DNA of 64,000 bases from an uncultured Actinomycetes bacterium (GCA_937927725.1 CALBSE010000069.1:1-64000), one strand, 5' to 3'; counted from the stretch's first letter, positions 42,145 through 51,137 are shown. The notes: generated from the sequence alone by a model not told the origin. Made by a program: numbers and translations.

Positions 42145-43344
42145 TCAGTCGAGTTCGGCGCCGAGAAGCGAGATGAAGCTCACCATCTCGCCCGGGTAGC
42201 CACCCAGGTTGTGGGTCAGCGCCAACTTGCGGCCTTCGGCAAGCGAATGAATCTTGCGCTCTTCGGGGACTTCACCGCGAAGCTGCAGGAACGCTTCGAA
42301 CATCATGCGCAAACCACTTGCCCCGGTGGGGTGGCCGAATGACTTCAGGCCTCCATCGGGATTGACGGGAAGTTCGCCGTCGAGATCGAACACGCCGTCG
42401 AGCACATCGCGCCATGCAGTGCCGCGAGCCGAGAACTGAAGATCTTCCATGAGAAGTAGTTCGGTGGGCGTAAAGCAGTCGTGAACCTCGGCCATTGCGA
42501 CCTGTTCACGTGCATTGGTGACGCCTGCCTGCGCGTACGCATCGACCGCACATGCGGCGATCTCGGGGAAGGTCGTGTAGTCGTAGGTCGGGTCGGTGAG
42601 TCCACCGCCGTTCCCAGCGATGAACGAAAGTGCCTTCACGTAGATCGGCTTATCGGTGTACTTATGCGCATCTTCAGCACGACACACGATCGCAGCCGCC
42701 GAACCGTCGGCGACACCAGCGCAGTCGAAGAGGCCGAGCGTGCCCGCCATCTTCGGGGCCTTTTCGACCGTTTCAACGGTGATCTCTTTACGGAACTGTG
42801 CACGAGAGTTACGAGCACCGTTGTAATGGTTCTTCACCGCGATGTGGCTAAGCGCGGCACGCATTGTGTCTTCATCGACGCCGTACTTATTGCCGTAAGC
42901 GGGAACGATCATTGAGAACATTGCCGCGGCAGTGAGCGTGCGGGCGGTGCCATCATTCGGAATCGGGTTGGCGTTGAGGCCTTGGAAGCCTGTGTCCTTC
43001 ACCTTTTCGGCGCCAACGACCATGCACAGGTCGTAGGCACCTGACGCGAGCGCGTACGACGCCTGACGAAGTGCTTCAGAACCCGTTGCGCAGTAGTTCT
43101 CAACGCGAGTGACGGGCTTGTTCTGCAACTGCAACGCACGTGCAAGCGCGATTCCGCTCATTGCACTTTGCGCCGTGCCGAACCAGTACGCATCGACATC
43201 GTCTTTATTGACGCCGGCGGAGGCATAGGCCTCGTTAGCGGCATCGATCATCAAGTCGTCGAGGCTGGCGCCCCAGTTCTCGATGAAGTTGGTGCAGCCC
43301 ATCCCGACGATGGCTACCTGGTCGCGAATTCCATGACTAGCCAC
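42145..43344 (-). CDS. SCP-x-type thiolase/acetyl-CoA acetyltransferase
   Basis: A 399-residue thiolase of the sterol-carrier-protein-x/lipid-transfer group. Nucleophile region: ENYCATGSEALRQA; His in AEVHDCFTPTE; C-terminal block THNLGGYPGEM, with the glycine pair typical of this group. It probably cleaves a branched or ring-derived 3-ketoacyl-CoA. The start is GTG at 43344, overlapping the end of the HMG-CoA-synthase-like/DUF35 gene by 8 bases, which indicates a thiolase-DUF35-type complex like those in archaea and actinobacteria. Confidence 0.87.
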   Translation of the reverse strand: MASHGIRDQVAIVGMGCTNFIENWGASLDDLMIDAANEAYASAGVNKDDVDAYWFGTAQSAMSGIALARALQLQNKPVTRVENYCATGSEALRQASYALASGAYDLCMVVGAEKVKDTGFQGLNANPIPNDGTARTLTAAAMFSMIVPAYGNKYGVDEDTMRAALSHIAVKNHYNGARNSRAQFRKEITVETVEKAPKMAGTLGLFDCAGVADGSAAAIVCRAEDAHKYTDKPIYVKALSFIAGNGGGLTDPTYDYTTFPEIAACAVDAYAQAGVTNAREQVAMAEVHDCFTPTELLLMEDLQFSARGTAWRDVLDGVFDLDGELPVNPDGGLKSFGHPTGASGLRMMFEAFLQLRGEVPEERKIHSLAEGRKLALTHNLGGYPGEMVSFISLLGAELD

Positions 43345-44740
43345 GGATCAACTTCCCCTTCCAGAAGTAGTTGTGGATGCCATCGGCGGTGAAGAGACGA
43401 CGGAAGGTCATCTCCACACGGCCACCAATGGCGACCTCTTCAAGATCAGTATCGGTGAGTTCAATCGGCAAACGTCCGCCACCGTCGAAGTCGACGACAG
43501 CGAAGATGATCGGAGGCGATGGTGAGTACGCCATGCGATCAACGGTGAATGTGGCAATCGTGCCCTGCACATCGGCCATCGGCGCGTCTTCCATCTGGTC
43601 GGTGCGCTGACCATCCGACGAAACACGCATCGGCGGAAGAAAGACATCGCCAGTTTGTGAATCGCGACTCCCGACGAAACCAAACTTCCAATCGGTCGTG
43701 CGCGCCGCAGCGGTTCCAGAAGGACGGGCCGGTTCGGGACGACGAGGTGGTTCAACGTTGATCATGCCGCGCCATGAAAGGAAGCGACCGTAGGCCAGCG
43801 GGGCACCGGACTCGAGTTGCGTCGCAATCGAACGATCTGGCGTGTACGAGGCAAGTGCAGGGGTTGTGCGCAGGATCATGACGTCGGCACCATCGGCCAA
43901 CACAACAAGCGCAATCGTTTGTCCGGGCTCAGCGTTTTCGAGTGCGTTGGCCAGAACCAGACCTGGCTGTGCCGCACCGGTGCACCCGATGGTGGCGGTG
44001 AGGTCGTCGACAACCTTGGCCGCACCAACCTTTGCTGCAAGTGCAGAGCCGATACGAGCAGTCGGCGCAGCAACTGCAACGAGATCGATCTGGTCGGCGG
44101 AAAGGCCAGCGACATCGAGCGCATTCTTGTAGGCCTGGCGGCCGGCGGGAACGTAGGTGAGTTCAGAGAACTTGTCGTCCCACACCTTTGAGCGAATGTC
44201 TCCTGGCGAGCGCCAACGATCGATGAACTCTTCCGTGATGCTTGCTCCGCCGAGGTATTCGGCGACGACGTTGTCGCCTTCGCCGATCACGAACGCTGCA
44301 GCTGCATCGCCGCCATTAGCTTCATCGGCCGAACCCGCGAGGCCGGTGCGCATATCGGAGGTCACCACGAGGCGATTGCCCACCGTGGAAAGGGCAAGGC
44401 GCAGCGCGCCAGCGGTGGAGCCGACCGATGCACCCATATCGAACGCCGGAACTTCGGCGGGCAGGCGCAACGCTGCATGGATCGCAGTCGCATTGGTTTT
44501 GTCGGCGTAGGCAGGAAGCGCGGTGCCGAACAGCACAACCTCAGGAGCAGAAGCGCCGGAAATGTCGGCGCCGCGGAGTGCAAGGCGGGCTGCCTCAACA
44601 CCCATAGAGGTTGTGTCTTCATCGAACGATGCAACGGCCCGGGTTCCGCGACCGCCGCCTTGGCCGATGAATGCCGATATTTGTGACTTATCCAGTCGTC
44701 GATATGGGAGGTAGGCCCCCCAAGAAATGATGCCTCGCAT
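43337..44740 (-). CDS. HMG-CoA-synthase-like protein fused to DUF35, active-site Cys lost
   Basis: A 467-residue fusion. The N-terminal 320 residues are a ketosynthase-like fold of the HMG-CoA-synthase/KAS III type (MRGIISWGAYLPYRR, GGDAAAAFVIGEG, IGCTGAAQPGLVLANAL). The nucleophile position reads FDMGASVGSTAGA, so the expected cysteine is Ser105. The C-terminal about 130 residues are a DUF35 module whose zinc-ribbon cysteines are also gone (GSRDSQTGDVFLPP), leaving an OB-fold. It may be a non-catalytic scaffold for the thiolase gene that overlaps it. The ATG at 44740 is used; the extension to 44896 crosses the operator and the luciferase-like start. Confidence 0.82.
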   Translation of the reverse strand: MRGIISWGAYLPYRRLDKSQISAFIGQGGGRGTRAVASFDEDTTSMGVEAARLALRGADISGASAPEVVLFGTALPAYADKTNATAIHAALRLPAEVPAFDMGASVGSTAGALRLALSTVGNRLVVTSDMRTGLAGSADEANGGDAAAAFVIGEGDNVVAEYLGGASITEEFIDRWRSPGDIRSKVWDDKFSELTYVPAGRQAYKNALDVAGLSADQIDLVAVAAPTARIGSALAAKVGAAKVVDDLTATIGCTGAAQPGLVLANALENAEPGQTIALVVLADGADVMILRTTPALASYTPDRSIATQLESGAPLAYGRFLSWRGMINVEPPRRPEPARPSGTAAARTTDWKFGFVGSRDSQTGDVFLPPMRVSSDGQRTDQMEDAPMADVQGTIATFTVDRMAYSPSPPIIFAVVDFDGGGRLPIELTDTDLEEVAIGGRVEMTFRRLFTADGIHNYFWKGKLIRG

Positions 44741-44753
44741 GGGTCCGACAGTA

Positions 44754-44770
44754 ACTGATGGACCGTCAGT
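44754..44770. promoter_or_regulatory. TetR-type operator candidate, copy 2
   Basis: ACTGATGGACCGTCAGT: its core CTGATGGACCGTCAG matches the palindrome at 23277-23291 at 12 of 15 bases with identical arm spacing. It lies 13 bases upstream of the HMG-CoA-synthase-like ATG and 86 bases upstream of the divergent luciferase-like ATG, so it could control both. Confidence 0.62.
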
Positions 44771-44856
44771 GGCCGCAATGCCGTGGCCCACGCGAACGCC
44801 GAGTGGCAGCGACCGGGCCCCACGCCGAATCAGGCTGGAGCGACTAGACAACGGAC

Positions 44857-45894
44857 ATGACAGCAACCGTCCTGCCTGAACTTGGCTTCTACACACTTCC
44901 CGGCCAGCCCGATTCCTCTCGAGACCTCATCAACGAGGTGCGTGAGGGTGAAGCATTGGGATTTGGCCGTGTCTTTGTAAGCGAGCGCTACAACAAGAAA
45001 GAAGCGGCAACGCTCTGTGGCGCGGTTGGCGCGGTCAGCGAACGCATTGCGATTTCGACAGCGGCGACGAACCACAACACTCGCCACCCGATCATTACCG
45101 CTGGTTTTGCCCGAACGATGCAGAGCCTCACTGGCGGCCGATTCACGTTGGGTCTTGGCCGTGGCATTGCGCCGATGCAGGACGCGTTCGGAATCAGCCG
45201 AATTACCACTGCGCAAATGGAAGATTTCGCAGGGATCATGCGCCGACTGTTTCGTGGCGAGGTCATCATGGGCCACAACGGCCCCGCTGGGTCATGGCCG
45301 ATCCTCCATCTCGACGCGACGCTCGACGAGTACCTCCCAATGGGAATTGTTGCGTTTGGCGATAACACGCTTGAGCTCGCAGGTCGCTGCTTCGATGAGG
45401 TGGTACTGCACACGTTCTTCACCGACGAAACCACTGCACATTGCGTGCAGACGGTAAAGCGCGCTGCCGAAAAAGCTGGACGCAATCCTGACGACGTCAA
45501 GGTGTGGTCCTGCTACGCCACGATCGGCGATCACATCGGTGAAGAAGAACGACTCATGAAGTTGGTTGGTCGTCTCGGCACCTATCTCCAGGGTTACGGA
45601 CACTTGCTCGCTCGCACGAACGGCTGGGACGAAGCCGTTGTCGATCGCTTCCTGGCTGACGAGGTTGTGAGTTCGGTTCGCGGCCTCGATGTTGTTGGCA
45701 CGACCGAACAGCTTCAACACGCCGCAACACTCATCCCCGAAGACTGGCTCTCGTGGGCGGCAGTCGGCTCACCAGCCGACTGTGTCGCGGCGGTGCGGAA
45801 CCAACTCGCTCTCGGTTGCGATGGTGTCATCATGCACGGCGCAACGCCGTCGGAACTCGCGCCGATCGTTGCCGAATACCGAGCGGCGGCGTAG
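44857..45894 (+). CDS. Luciferase-like (LLM) F420-dependent oxidoreductase
   Basis: A 345-residue TIM-barrel protein of the luciferase-like monooxygenase family, F420-dependent class. Seen are GFYTLPG, the strand AISTAATNHNTRHPIITAGFARTM with the conserved cis-peptide region, GGRFTLGLGRG and AVGSPADCVAAVRNQLALGCDGV. This matches the actinobacterial F420 oxidoreductases such as the TIGR03857 type. It probably oxidises or reduces an intermediate of the CoA pathway using F420. It shares its promoter region with the HMG-CoA-synthase-like gene and converges with the orphan binding protein behind it. Confidence 0.88.
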   Translation: MTATVLPELGFYTLPGQPDSSRDLINEVREGEALGFGRVFVSERYNKKEAATLCGAVGAVSERIAISTAATNHNTRHPIITAGFARTMQSLTGGRFTLGLGRGIAPMQDAFGISRITTAQMEDFAGIMRRLFRGEVIMGHNGPAGSWPILHLDATLDEYLPMGIVAFGDNTLELAGRCFDEVVLHTFFTDETTAHCVQTVKRAAEKAGRNPDDVKVWSCYATIGDHIGEEERLMKLVGRLGTYLQGYGHLLARTNGWDEAVVDRFLADEVVSSVRGLDVVGTTEQLQHAATLIPEDWLSWAAVGSPADCVAAVRNQLALGCDGVIMHGATPSELAPIVAEYRAAA

Positions 45895-45902
45895 GCGGCG
45901 AA

Positions 45903-47261
45903 CTACTTAATTTTCGCGGCCTCTGCTGCTGGGTCCAGATTCACGGTCATGAGGTTCTCGGGCTTGCAGTCCATCGTCCCCTTCTCCTTGGGGAAGACGC
46001 GCTCGAATTTGCCATTCTTGACCTGAAGCATCACGAAGCAGTCGGAGGTTCCTTTGAGGGGTTTCTCGCCGAGCCAACCTCCGGCATCAAATGTCTTCGT
46101 CGCCTTCAAGGCTTCAAGAATTTTCGGGCGAGTGATGGCATTCGGTCCGTCGGTCTGAACAATCTGATCGATGACCTGTTTGAACAACAACCCGGCCTGC
46201 CACGCATTTGCTCCGAAAGAAACGGGGTCCGAGACGTTGTCGAGATAGGCCTTGAGATTCGCATTCGTGTCTGCCTCTTCAAATGGGAGGAATTGGACCC
46301 ACAAGTACGTTCCCTCGACGCTGGCGCCGCCATCTCGGAATGCGGTCGTGTAGCACGCAATCGAACAGGCCCACACCTTCACACCGTCATAACCCTGTGC
46401 TTTGGCCTCTTTCATCATCTTGGTCATAGCAACGTCATTCGAACCGTCGTAGACGTAGTTTCCAGAGCCTGCCTTCAACGCTTGCACTCTTGAGGTGTAG
46501 GCCGATTGTTCATCGCGTCCAGAAACTTTCAACGCGTCACTGAACGACACGCCAGCTTTCCCCTGCGCGTCGATCTGATAGGTCGAAACTTGGACCGTTG
46601 TTGGAAGATCTCCAGGCACGAGGAAGATCCCCTTCAAATCGGGTTGCACCGTCTTGTAATAAGCGATCTGGCCCACAAATGCCTGCAGCGGTCGAGCTTG
46701 GCCCACGGTGATCGGGCAGGTTTCGGCCACAGCCTGAATCACAAAGGCGTTCGGGTTGCACTGTTCGTTCACATCAGTTGCGGCTGCCGCAATGTCTGGG
46801 AGCCCAACGGGAGTACCCGCCTTGTCTACGCAATTTCCAAGGACACTTGTGTCTGGATTGAAGAGCGAATTTCCACCAACCATGGCGACCGACTTCGCAC
46901 ACGCATTGATAATTCCGTTCTTCGCTTCGTCGGGCGTGAGTTTCGAATCCCAATCAGAAACGACTAACTGACGGCAACCAAGACCGCCGTTGGCATTCAC
47001 CCATTTGGCGAATCCCTTCATTGCATCGATGTTGCCTTGGAAGAGACCGGGCGCAAGCGGTGAACCGACATCGGCCATCGTCTCAATCGTGATCGTGTCG
47101 GCTGTGACACCAATTTCGGTCGATTCGAGGGTGACGTTTTCGCACTTCGATGTCGAAGGTTTCGAGGGGCTTGCGGAATCTGATCCGGATCGCCCACATG
47201 CGGTTGCTACTAGCCCAACAGCGATGACGATGGCCAAGAGGCCAAGCCGAGTGCGCTTCAT
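45903..47261 (-). CDS. Orphan ABC substrate-binding lipoprotein (PBP1/Liv type)
   Basis: A 452-residue type I periplasmic-binding protein from the ATG at 47261, with a lipobox VATAC after the signal MKRTRLGLLAIVIAVGLVATA. LESTEIGVTADTITIETMADVGSP is the N-terminal strand set, then the typical KGFAKWVNANGGLGCRQLVV and IINACAKSVAMVGG blocks. Several cysteines could form disulfides. It is of the branched-chain amino acid/amide family but has no permease or ATPase gene beside it. It might use the fused Liv transporter at 57-63 kb or sense steroid-like acids. Ligand unknown. Confidence 0.87.
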   Translation of the reverse strand: MKRTRLGLLAIVIAVGLVATACGRSGSDSASPSKPSTSKCENVTLESTEIGVTADTITIETMADVGSPLAPGLFQGNIDAMKGFAKWVNANGGLGCRQLVVSDWDSKLTPDEAKNGIINACAKSVAMVGGNSLFNPDTSVLGNCVDKAGTPVGLPDIAAAATDVNEQCNPNAFVIQAVAETCPITVGQARPLQAFVGQIAYYKTVQPDLKGIFLVPGDLPTTVQVSTYQIDAQGKAGVSFSDALKVSGRDEQSAYTSRVQALKAGSGNYVYDGSNDVAMTKMMKEAKAQGYDGVKVWACSIACYTTAFRDGGASVEGTYLWVQFLPFEEADTNANLKAYLDNVSDPVSFGANAWQAGLLFKQVIDQIVQTDGPNAITRPKILEALKATKTFDAGGWLGEKPLKGTSDCFVMLQVKNGKFERVFPKEKGTMDCKPENLMTVNLDPAAEAAKIK

Positions 47262-47348
47262 TCTGTTCCCCCGAGTCACATGAACAGCGTTCGTAGTCCC
47301 CCCATCCTGACCGGTAACACCTCGCTGCTCAAGAGGGACTTTGTCGGA

Positions 47349-48239
47349 TCAATCGTCCGAAGCGATGAGTTTGATCGCCTCGATGAACCGAAGGAGCCCC
47401 TCGTCCCTATCTCCCGACCGCCAGACCAACTTGCGATTGACTTCGGGCGCTCCAGCACGAAGGACCACACTGGTCACGCCGGGCAACGTATTTGCCGCCG
47501 CTTCCGATTCAAAGAGAACCCCAACCCCAAAGCCAGCAAGAACTCGGGATGCAACGTTCGCAGCGCCTATGGCGGTGCCGACAAGTGTCCAAGGCTGTCC
47601 TGTTCTGTCCATCGCCGCGGCAAACCGGTCATAAAGCGCGGGATTCGCAGTTCGAGGCCAAGCGATCAAGGGCTCGGTTCCAAGGTCGGTCATCGCGAGT
47701 TCGTCAAGGCTCGCGAACGGGTGCTCATCAGGCACAAGCGCAACGAGGCGCAGCTCGCCCAAGTCGAGCGAATCGAAGTCAGTAGCAACTTCAGGCAGTA
47801 CGCAGAACGCAGCATCAAGGTGCCGCTCGCGCACCATGCGCATCAAACCAGGCGTTGAACGGGACCGGAGAGAAATAAGTAGATCGGGTCGAGTCCGCTG
47901 CAATTGCGCAATCGATTCAAGGATCGAGGTTTCAAGCCCATACGCGTAACCGATGAAAAGTTCGGTTACGCGTTGTGCCGCAAATGCCCGTCCACGCTCC
48001 ATCGCCCCGGACAATGCTGCAAGCGCGGCTTTGGCTTCGGGAACAAACTTCCTCCCCAGATCCGTGAGCACAACGCGACGCGTCGTGCGATCGAAAAGCT
48101 CGCCACCGAGTTCCTTCTCGAGACGTCGAATACTCTCGCTTACGGTCGGCTGAGCGAGGTGGAGTTCCTGTGCTGATCTTCCAAAGTGCAAGGTCCGTGC
48201 AACCGAAAGAAAGCATTCGAGTTGCCTTGGATCGATCAT
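47349..48239 (-). CDS. LysR-family transcriptional regulator
   Basis: A 296-residue LysR regulator. The helix-turn-helix (residues about 3-60) reads DPRQLECFLSVARTLHFGRSAQELHLAQPTVSESIRRLEKEL in sections, followed by an effector-binding domain of two alpha/beta lobes. The ATG at 48239 places the start at MIDPRQLE, the usual family beginning; GTG at 48242 and ATG at 48251 are alternatives. It is divergent from an SDR gene that resembles IpdF, with 76 bases between their starts, so it probably controls that SDR and maybe the hydrolase operon behind. The effector would be a CoA thioester. Confidence 0.88.
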   Translation of the reverse strand: MIDPRQLECFLSVARTLHFGRSAQELHLAQPTVSESIRRLEKELGGELFDRTTRRVVLTDLGRKFVPEAKAALAALSGAMERGRAFAAQRVTELFIGYAYGLETSILESIAQLQRTRPDLLISLRSRSTPGLMRMVRERHLDAAFCVLPEVATDFDSLDLGELRLVALVPDEHPFASLDELAMTDLGTEPLIAWPRTANPALYDRFAAAMDRTGQPWTLVGTAIGAANVASRVLAGFGVGVLFESEAAANTLPGVTSVVLRAGAPEVNRKLVWRSGDRDEGLLRFIEAIKLIASDD

Positions 48240-48315
48240 CACGCCCCACATCGTGTCATTACGGAGGCACAGTACTATCCGAATTGTTCCCGTTTCCGCG
48301 CCAGAGGTCGTCGTA

Positions 48316-49077
48316 ATGAACGCAGTAAATGAGGGCCTTCTGAATGACAAGCTTGTTGTGGTTACCGCATCCGCTGGCGCAGGCATAGGCCTCGCAACCG
48401 CAAAGAGGGCTCTCGAAGAAGGCGCAACCGTTGTTGTCAGCGACACCCACGATGGCCGTTTAATGGCAACACGTGAGCAGTTGCTACAAATTGGCCCAAA
48501 CGTGCACGCAGTTCGATGCGACGTCACATCACAAGCGGACGTCGATTCGCTCTTTGAAACAACCGAGGCGCACTACGGACCGATCGATGTCTTCATCAAC
48601 AACGCAGGTCTCGGCGGAAGTTCAGACCTCGTCGACATGAGCGATGACCAGTGGCTTCGCGTGCTCGATGTTTCTCTCACAGGGACGTTTCGGTGCACTC
48701 GTGCGGCGATGACTCGAATGTGCCCGCGCGGCGAGGGGGTCATTGTCAACGTCAGCTCCGTAACTGCTTGGCGAGCTGAAGCGGGACAGGCTCACTATGC
48801 AGCGGCGAAGGCAGGTGTTCTTGCGCTCACGCGGAGTGCGGCGATGGAGGCGGCTCCACACGGAGTCCGAATTAACGCAATTGCTCCCACCCTCGCAATG
48901 CACCCGTTCATTGAAAAAGTTGCTGATCCGGATGTGCTCGCCCATTGGATTTCTGTGCAGCCCCAGAAGCGACCTGCCGAACCTCGCGAAATCGCAGACG
49001 TCATCGTCTTTCTCGCCAGCGACCTTTCGAGTTACATGACCGGTGAAGTCGTCTCTGTCGGTGGTCAGCGGGCTTGA
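48316..49077 (+). CDS. SDR resembling IpdF
   Basis: A 253-residue SDR with the loop TASAGAGIGLATAKRALEEG, which has an extra residue compared with TGxxxGxG. NNAGLGGSSDLVDMSDDQWLRVLDVSL, VNVSSVTAWRAEAGQAHYAAAKAGV and the end SSYMTGEVVSVGGQ strongly recall the mycobacterial IpdF SDR that acts on the 5-hydroxy form of HIP-CoA in sterol C/D-ring breakdown. The label rests on memory of that sequence. The ATG at 48316 is chosen over an extension to 48253 that lies in the promoter of the LysR gene. It converges with the PPOX gene. Confidence 0.78.
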   Translation: MNAVNEGLLNDKLVVVTASAGAGIGLATAKRALEEGATVVVSDTHDGRLMATREQLLQIGPNVHAVRCDVTSQADVDSLFETTEAHYGPIDVFINNAGLGGSSDLVDMSDDQWLRVLDVSLTGTFRCTRAAMTRMCPRGEGVIVNVSSVTAWRAEAGQAHYAAAKAGVLALTRSAAMEAAPHGVRINAIAPTLAMHPFIEKVADPDVLAHWISVQPQKRPAEPREIADVIVFLASDLSSYMTGEVVSVGGQRA

Positions 49078-49130
49078 CGCGCTGACCGGCACTCGCGTGG
49101 ACCTTGACCACACACGCAACTTTTTCGGGA

Positions 49131-49550
49131 TCAGTCGGTGGACCTCGGGTCGACGAGTGGGGAGGTGTAAGCGCGGGCAAGCGACGGCTCGATAACAAGC
49201 ACAACGCGATCGGTCCACTTGCGACGCCCAAACGGGACGCCGAGATATTTCAGGGAAAACTCATCGAGCACGACGAGTTCGGGATCGGGGCGTACTTCAA
49301 CGACACGCCCCCGGATGAGCAACTGGTCATAAGGATTTTCAAACGAGAGAATCGAAAGCGCAACCCGATCATCGTTGGCCATATTTATCGCTTTGATCGA
49401 CTTTGCATCGCTTGTTACGAGCACAAGATCGTCCTCACGTCCGACCCATACTGGATCCACTTTCGGAGAACCATCGGCCATCAGGGTCGAGAGATGACCG
49501 AAATTGGCGCTATCAAGTAGACGTTTCGCGTCAACTGAAAGGGAAATCAT
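49131..49550 (-). CDS. PPOX-class F420/FMN-dependent protein
   Basis: A 139-residue split-barrel flavin protein of the pyridoxamine-5-phosphate-oxidase-like family. ANFGHLSTLMADGSPKVDPVWVGRED and DDRVALSILSFENPYDQLLIRGRV, then the late RRKWTDRVVLVIEPSLARAYTS, are typical of the actinobacterial F420-binding PPOX group. It may bind F420 and reduce a substrate of the operon, or act as a flavin reductase. Its ATG overlaps the stop of the MaoC gene by 4 bases (ATGA). Last gene of the operon led by the EchA20-like hydrolase. Confidence 0.85.
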   Translation of the reverse strand: MISLSVDAKRLLDSANFGHLSTLMADGSPKVDPVWVGREDDLVLVTSDAKSIKAINMANDDRVALSILSFENPYDQLLIRGRVVEVRPDPELVVLDEFSLKYLGVPFGRRKWTDRVVLVIEPSLARAYTSPLVDPRSTD

Positions 49551-50365
49551 GGCGTTGTCCTTCCGAAACTTGCCCGGCCATCAAAAACGATTTGTCCAAA
49601 CTGATTGACCGTGCGGACTTCGAGGTCGTCACCGTTCACATCAATCGATGTCCGAAGAACATCATCAGGCCAGACCTGCCCTGCCAGCCGACCATCGAAC
49701 GACGCAACCCACTTGCCTTTTGCATAATCGGTCACCGCGCGACCAGCAATGGCCATCGTGAGCATCCCCGGCGCGAAAACTGACGGGTAACCGTTGGCTA
49801 CTGCGTAGGACTCATCGTGATGCAGCGGATGAAAATCGCCGACTGCTCCCACGTACATCACAATTCGGGTGCGCGAAATCCGATGACCCGGAACCATTTC
49901 ATCGACTTCGACTGCTGCACCATCAGAACGCGCCACTGACATGTCACGATGCCCTCGTTCGGGCCGAACGTCAGTCCAGATCGATTCGGCGACGAGATCG
50001 CCATCGCTGTCGCAGAATTCCGTTGTCATCTCGATGAACTCGAGTATTCCCCCACGTCGGCCCTGTTTCACCCATGACCGAATCGGCAGCCTCTTCGCGC
50101 GGAGCACTTCGCCGACGTGCACTGGTCGCACGTATCGGAATTCTTGAGCCACATGGAGCAGAGCCTCTTGAGTGCGAGGCGTCGAATCATCAACTGTTGC
50201 ATTGTCTAACGGTCGACGATCGAATTCTGGATCGAAAGAATCGGCGACCATCAGAAATGTCGGAGGAACTTCCGTTCCATCTTGAAAGCGTTGACTTGCG
50301 TCGCCAATAGCGCGAGTGAAAAGAAGCAGTTGCGAACGCTCGATGGGGACGTCAAATTCATGCAT
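49547..50365 (-). CDS. MaoC-like double-hotdog hydratase
   Basis: A 272-residue protein of two hotdog domains: an N-terminal FAS1-like dehydratase domain (residues about 1-130) and a C-terminal MaoC domain. The hydratase motif is GDFHPLHHDESYA (Asp and His at about 190-196). The N-terminal half lacks the catalytic pair, as is usual when one half is structural. It should add water to an enoyl-CoA. It lies 3 bases after the SDR gene and overlaps the PPOX gene by 4 bases, so it is translated with them in the EchA20-like operon. Confidence 0.85.
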   Translation of the reverse strand: MHEFDVPIERSQLLLFTRAIGDASQRFQDGTEVPPTFLMVADSFDPEFDRRPLDNATVDDSTPRTQEALLHVAQEFRYVRPVHVGEVLRAKRLPIRSWVKQGRRGGILEFIEMTTEFCDSDGDLVAESIWTDVRPERGHRDMSVARSDGAAVEVDEMVPGHRISRTRIVMYVGAVGDFHPLHHDESYAVANGYPSVFAPGMLTMAIAGRAVTDYAKGKWVASFDGRLAGQVWPDDVLRTSIDVNGDDLEVRTVNQFGQIVFDGRASFGRTTP

Positions 50366-50368
50366 CGT

Positions 50369-51130
50369 TCACTGCAACATTCCACCGTCAACGAAAACTG
50401 AACGACCGGTCATAAATGCTGATGCCTCGCTCGCCAGGAACAGCGCTGATGCAACAAGATCAGAAGGTTCCGCGATTCGTCCCATCAGAGTCTCAGCCGC
50501 CAGTGACGACACAAATGCTTCCCGTTCGGCGGGATCTCGGGGAAGAATCATTTCTGTTGCGACCGGTCCGGGTACGAGCATGTTGACCCGAACGCTTGAT
50601 GAGGCCCACTCTTTTGCCATTGTCTGGGTCCAATTTGCCATCGCTGCTTTGGCTGCGCAGTAGGCACCAATTCCCGCCATTGGCTGGAACGCTCCGAGAG
50701 CGGAAACGTTGATAATCGACCCACCACCGTCGGAAAGATACGGAAATGCTTCAGTCGAGAGAAAAACTGGGCCCTTCACGTTCGTTGCAAAGATTTCGTC
50801 GAACTCCGCTTCCGAAACACGCGTCGTTACATGCGGCCGAAGAATCGCCGCATTGTTTACGAGGATGTCAATCCCACCGAATTCAGTCACAGCAGCGGCC
50901 ACGAGTTCAGCCCTTGATGACGCGTTCGCAACGTCTGCCACCACAGCAATAGCGTTACCGCCTGCTGATCGAATCGATAGTGCAACCTCTTCGCACGCGT
51001 CTGCAGAACGAGCCGCTACGACGACCAAAGCACCCGCATCAGCAAGCCCACGAGAAATCGCAGCGCCGATCCCCCGCCCGCCGCCGGTCACGATCGCCAC
51101 CCGGCCTTTCACGTCGAAGTGGTTTGTCAT
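50369..51130 (-). CDS. Short-chain dehydrogenase/reductase
   Basis: A 253-residue SDR: TGGGRGIGAAISRGLADAG at about residues 16-34, NNAAILRPH at about 90, SALGAFQP and YCAAKAAMANW for the Ser/Tyr/Lys triad, and the end GRSVFVDGG. The ATG at 51130 starts the usual MTNHFDVKGRVAIV; the ORF extension to 51178 runs into the neighbour. It lies 7 bases after the next SDR gene in the EchA20-like operon. An oxidation of a hydroxyl of the ring-derived CoA intermediate is likely, but the specific step is unknown. Confidence 0.87.
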   Translation of the reverse strand: MTNHFDVKGRVAIVTGGGRGIGAAISRGLADAGALVVVAARSADACEEVALSIRSAGGNAIAVVADVANASSRAELVAAAVTEFGGIDILVNNAAILRPHVTTRVSEAEFDEIFATNVKGPVFLSTEAFPYLSDGGGSIINVSALGAFQPMAGIGAYCAAKAAMANWTQTMAKEWASSSVRVNMLVPGPVATEMILPRDPAEREAFVSSLAAETLMGRIAEPSDLVASALFLASEASAFMTGRSVFVDGGMLQ

Positions 51131-51137
51131 TGGTCCA

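Noticed and set aside
44741..44896. N-terminal extension of the HMG-CoA-synthase-like gene
   Set aside because: It would read through the palindrome and overlap the luciferase-like gene; MRGIISWGAYLPYRR is the normal family start.
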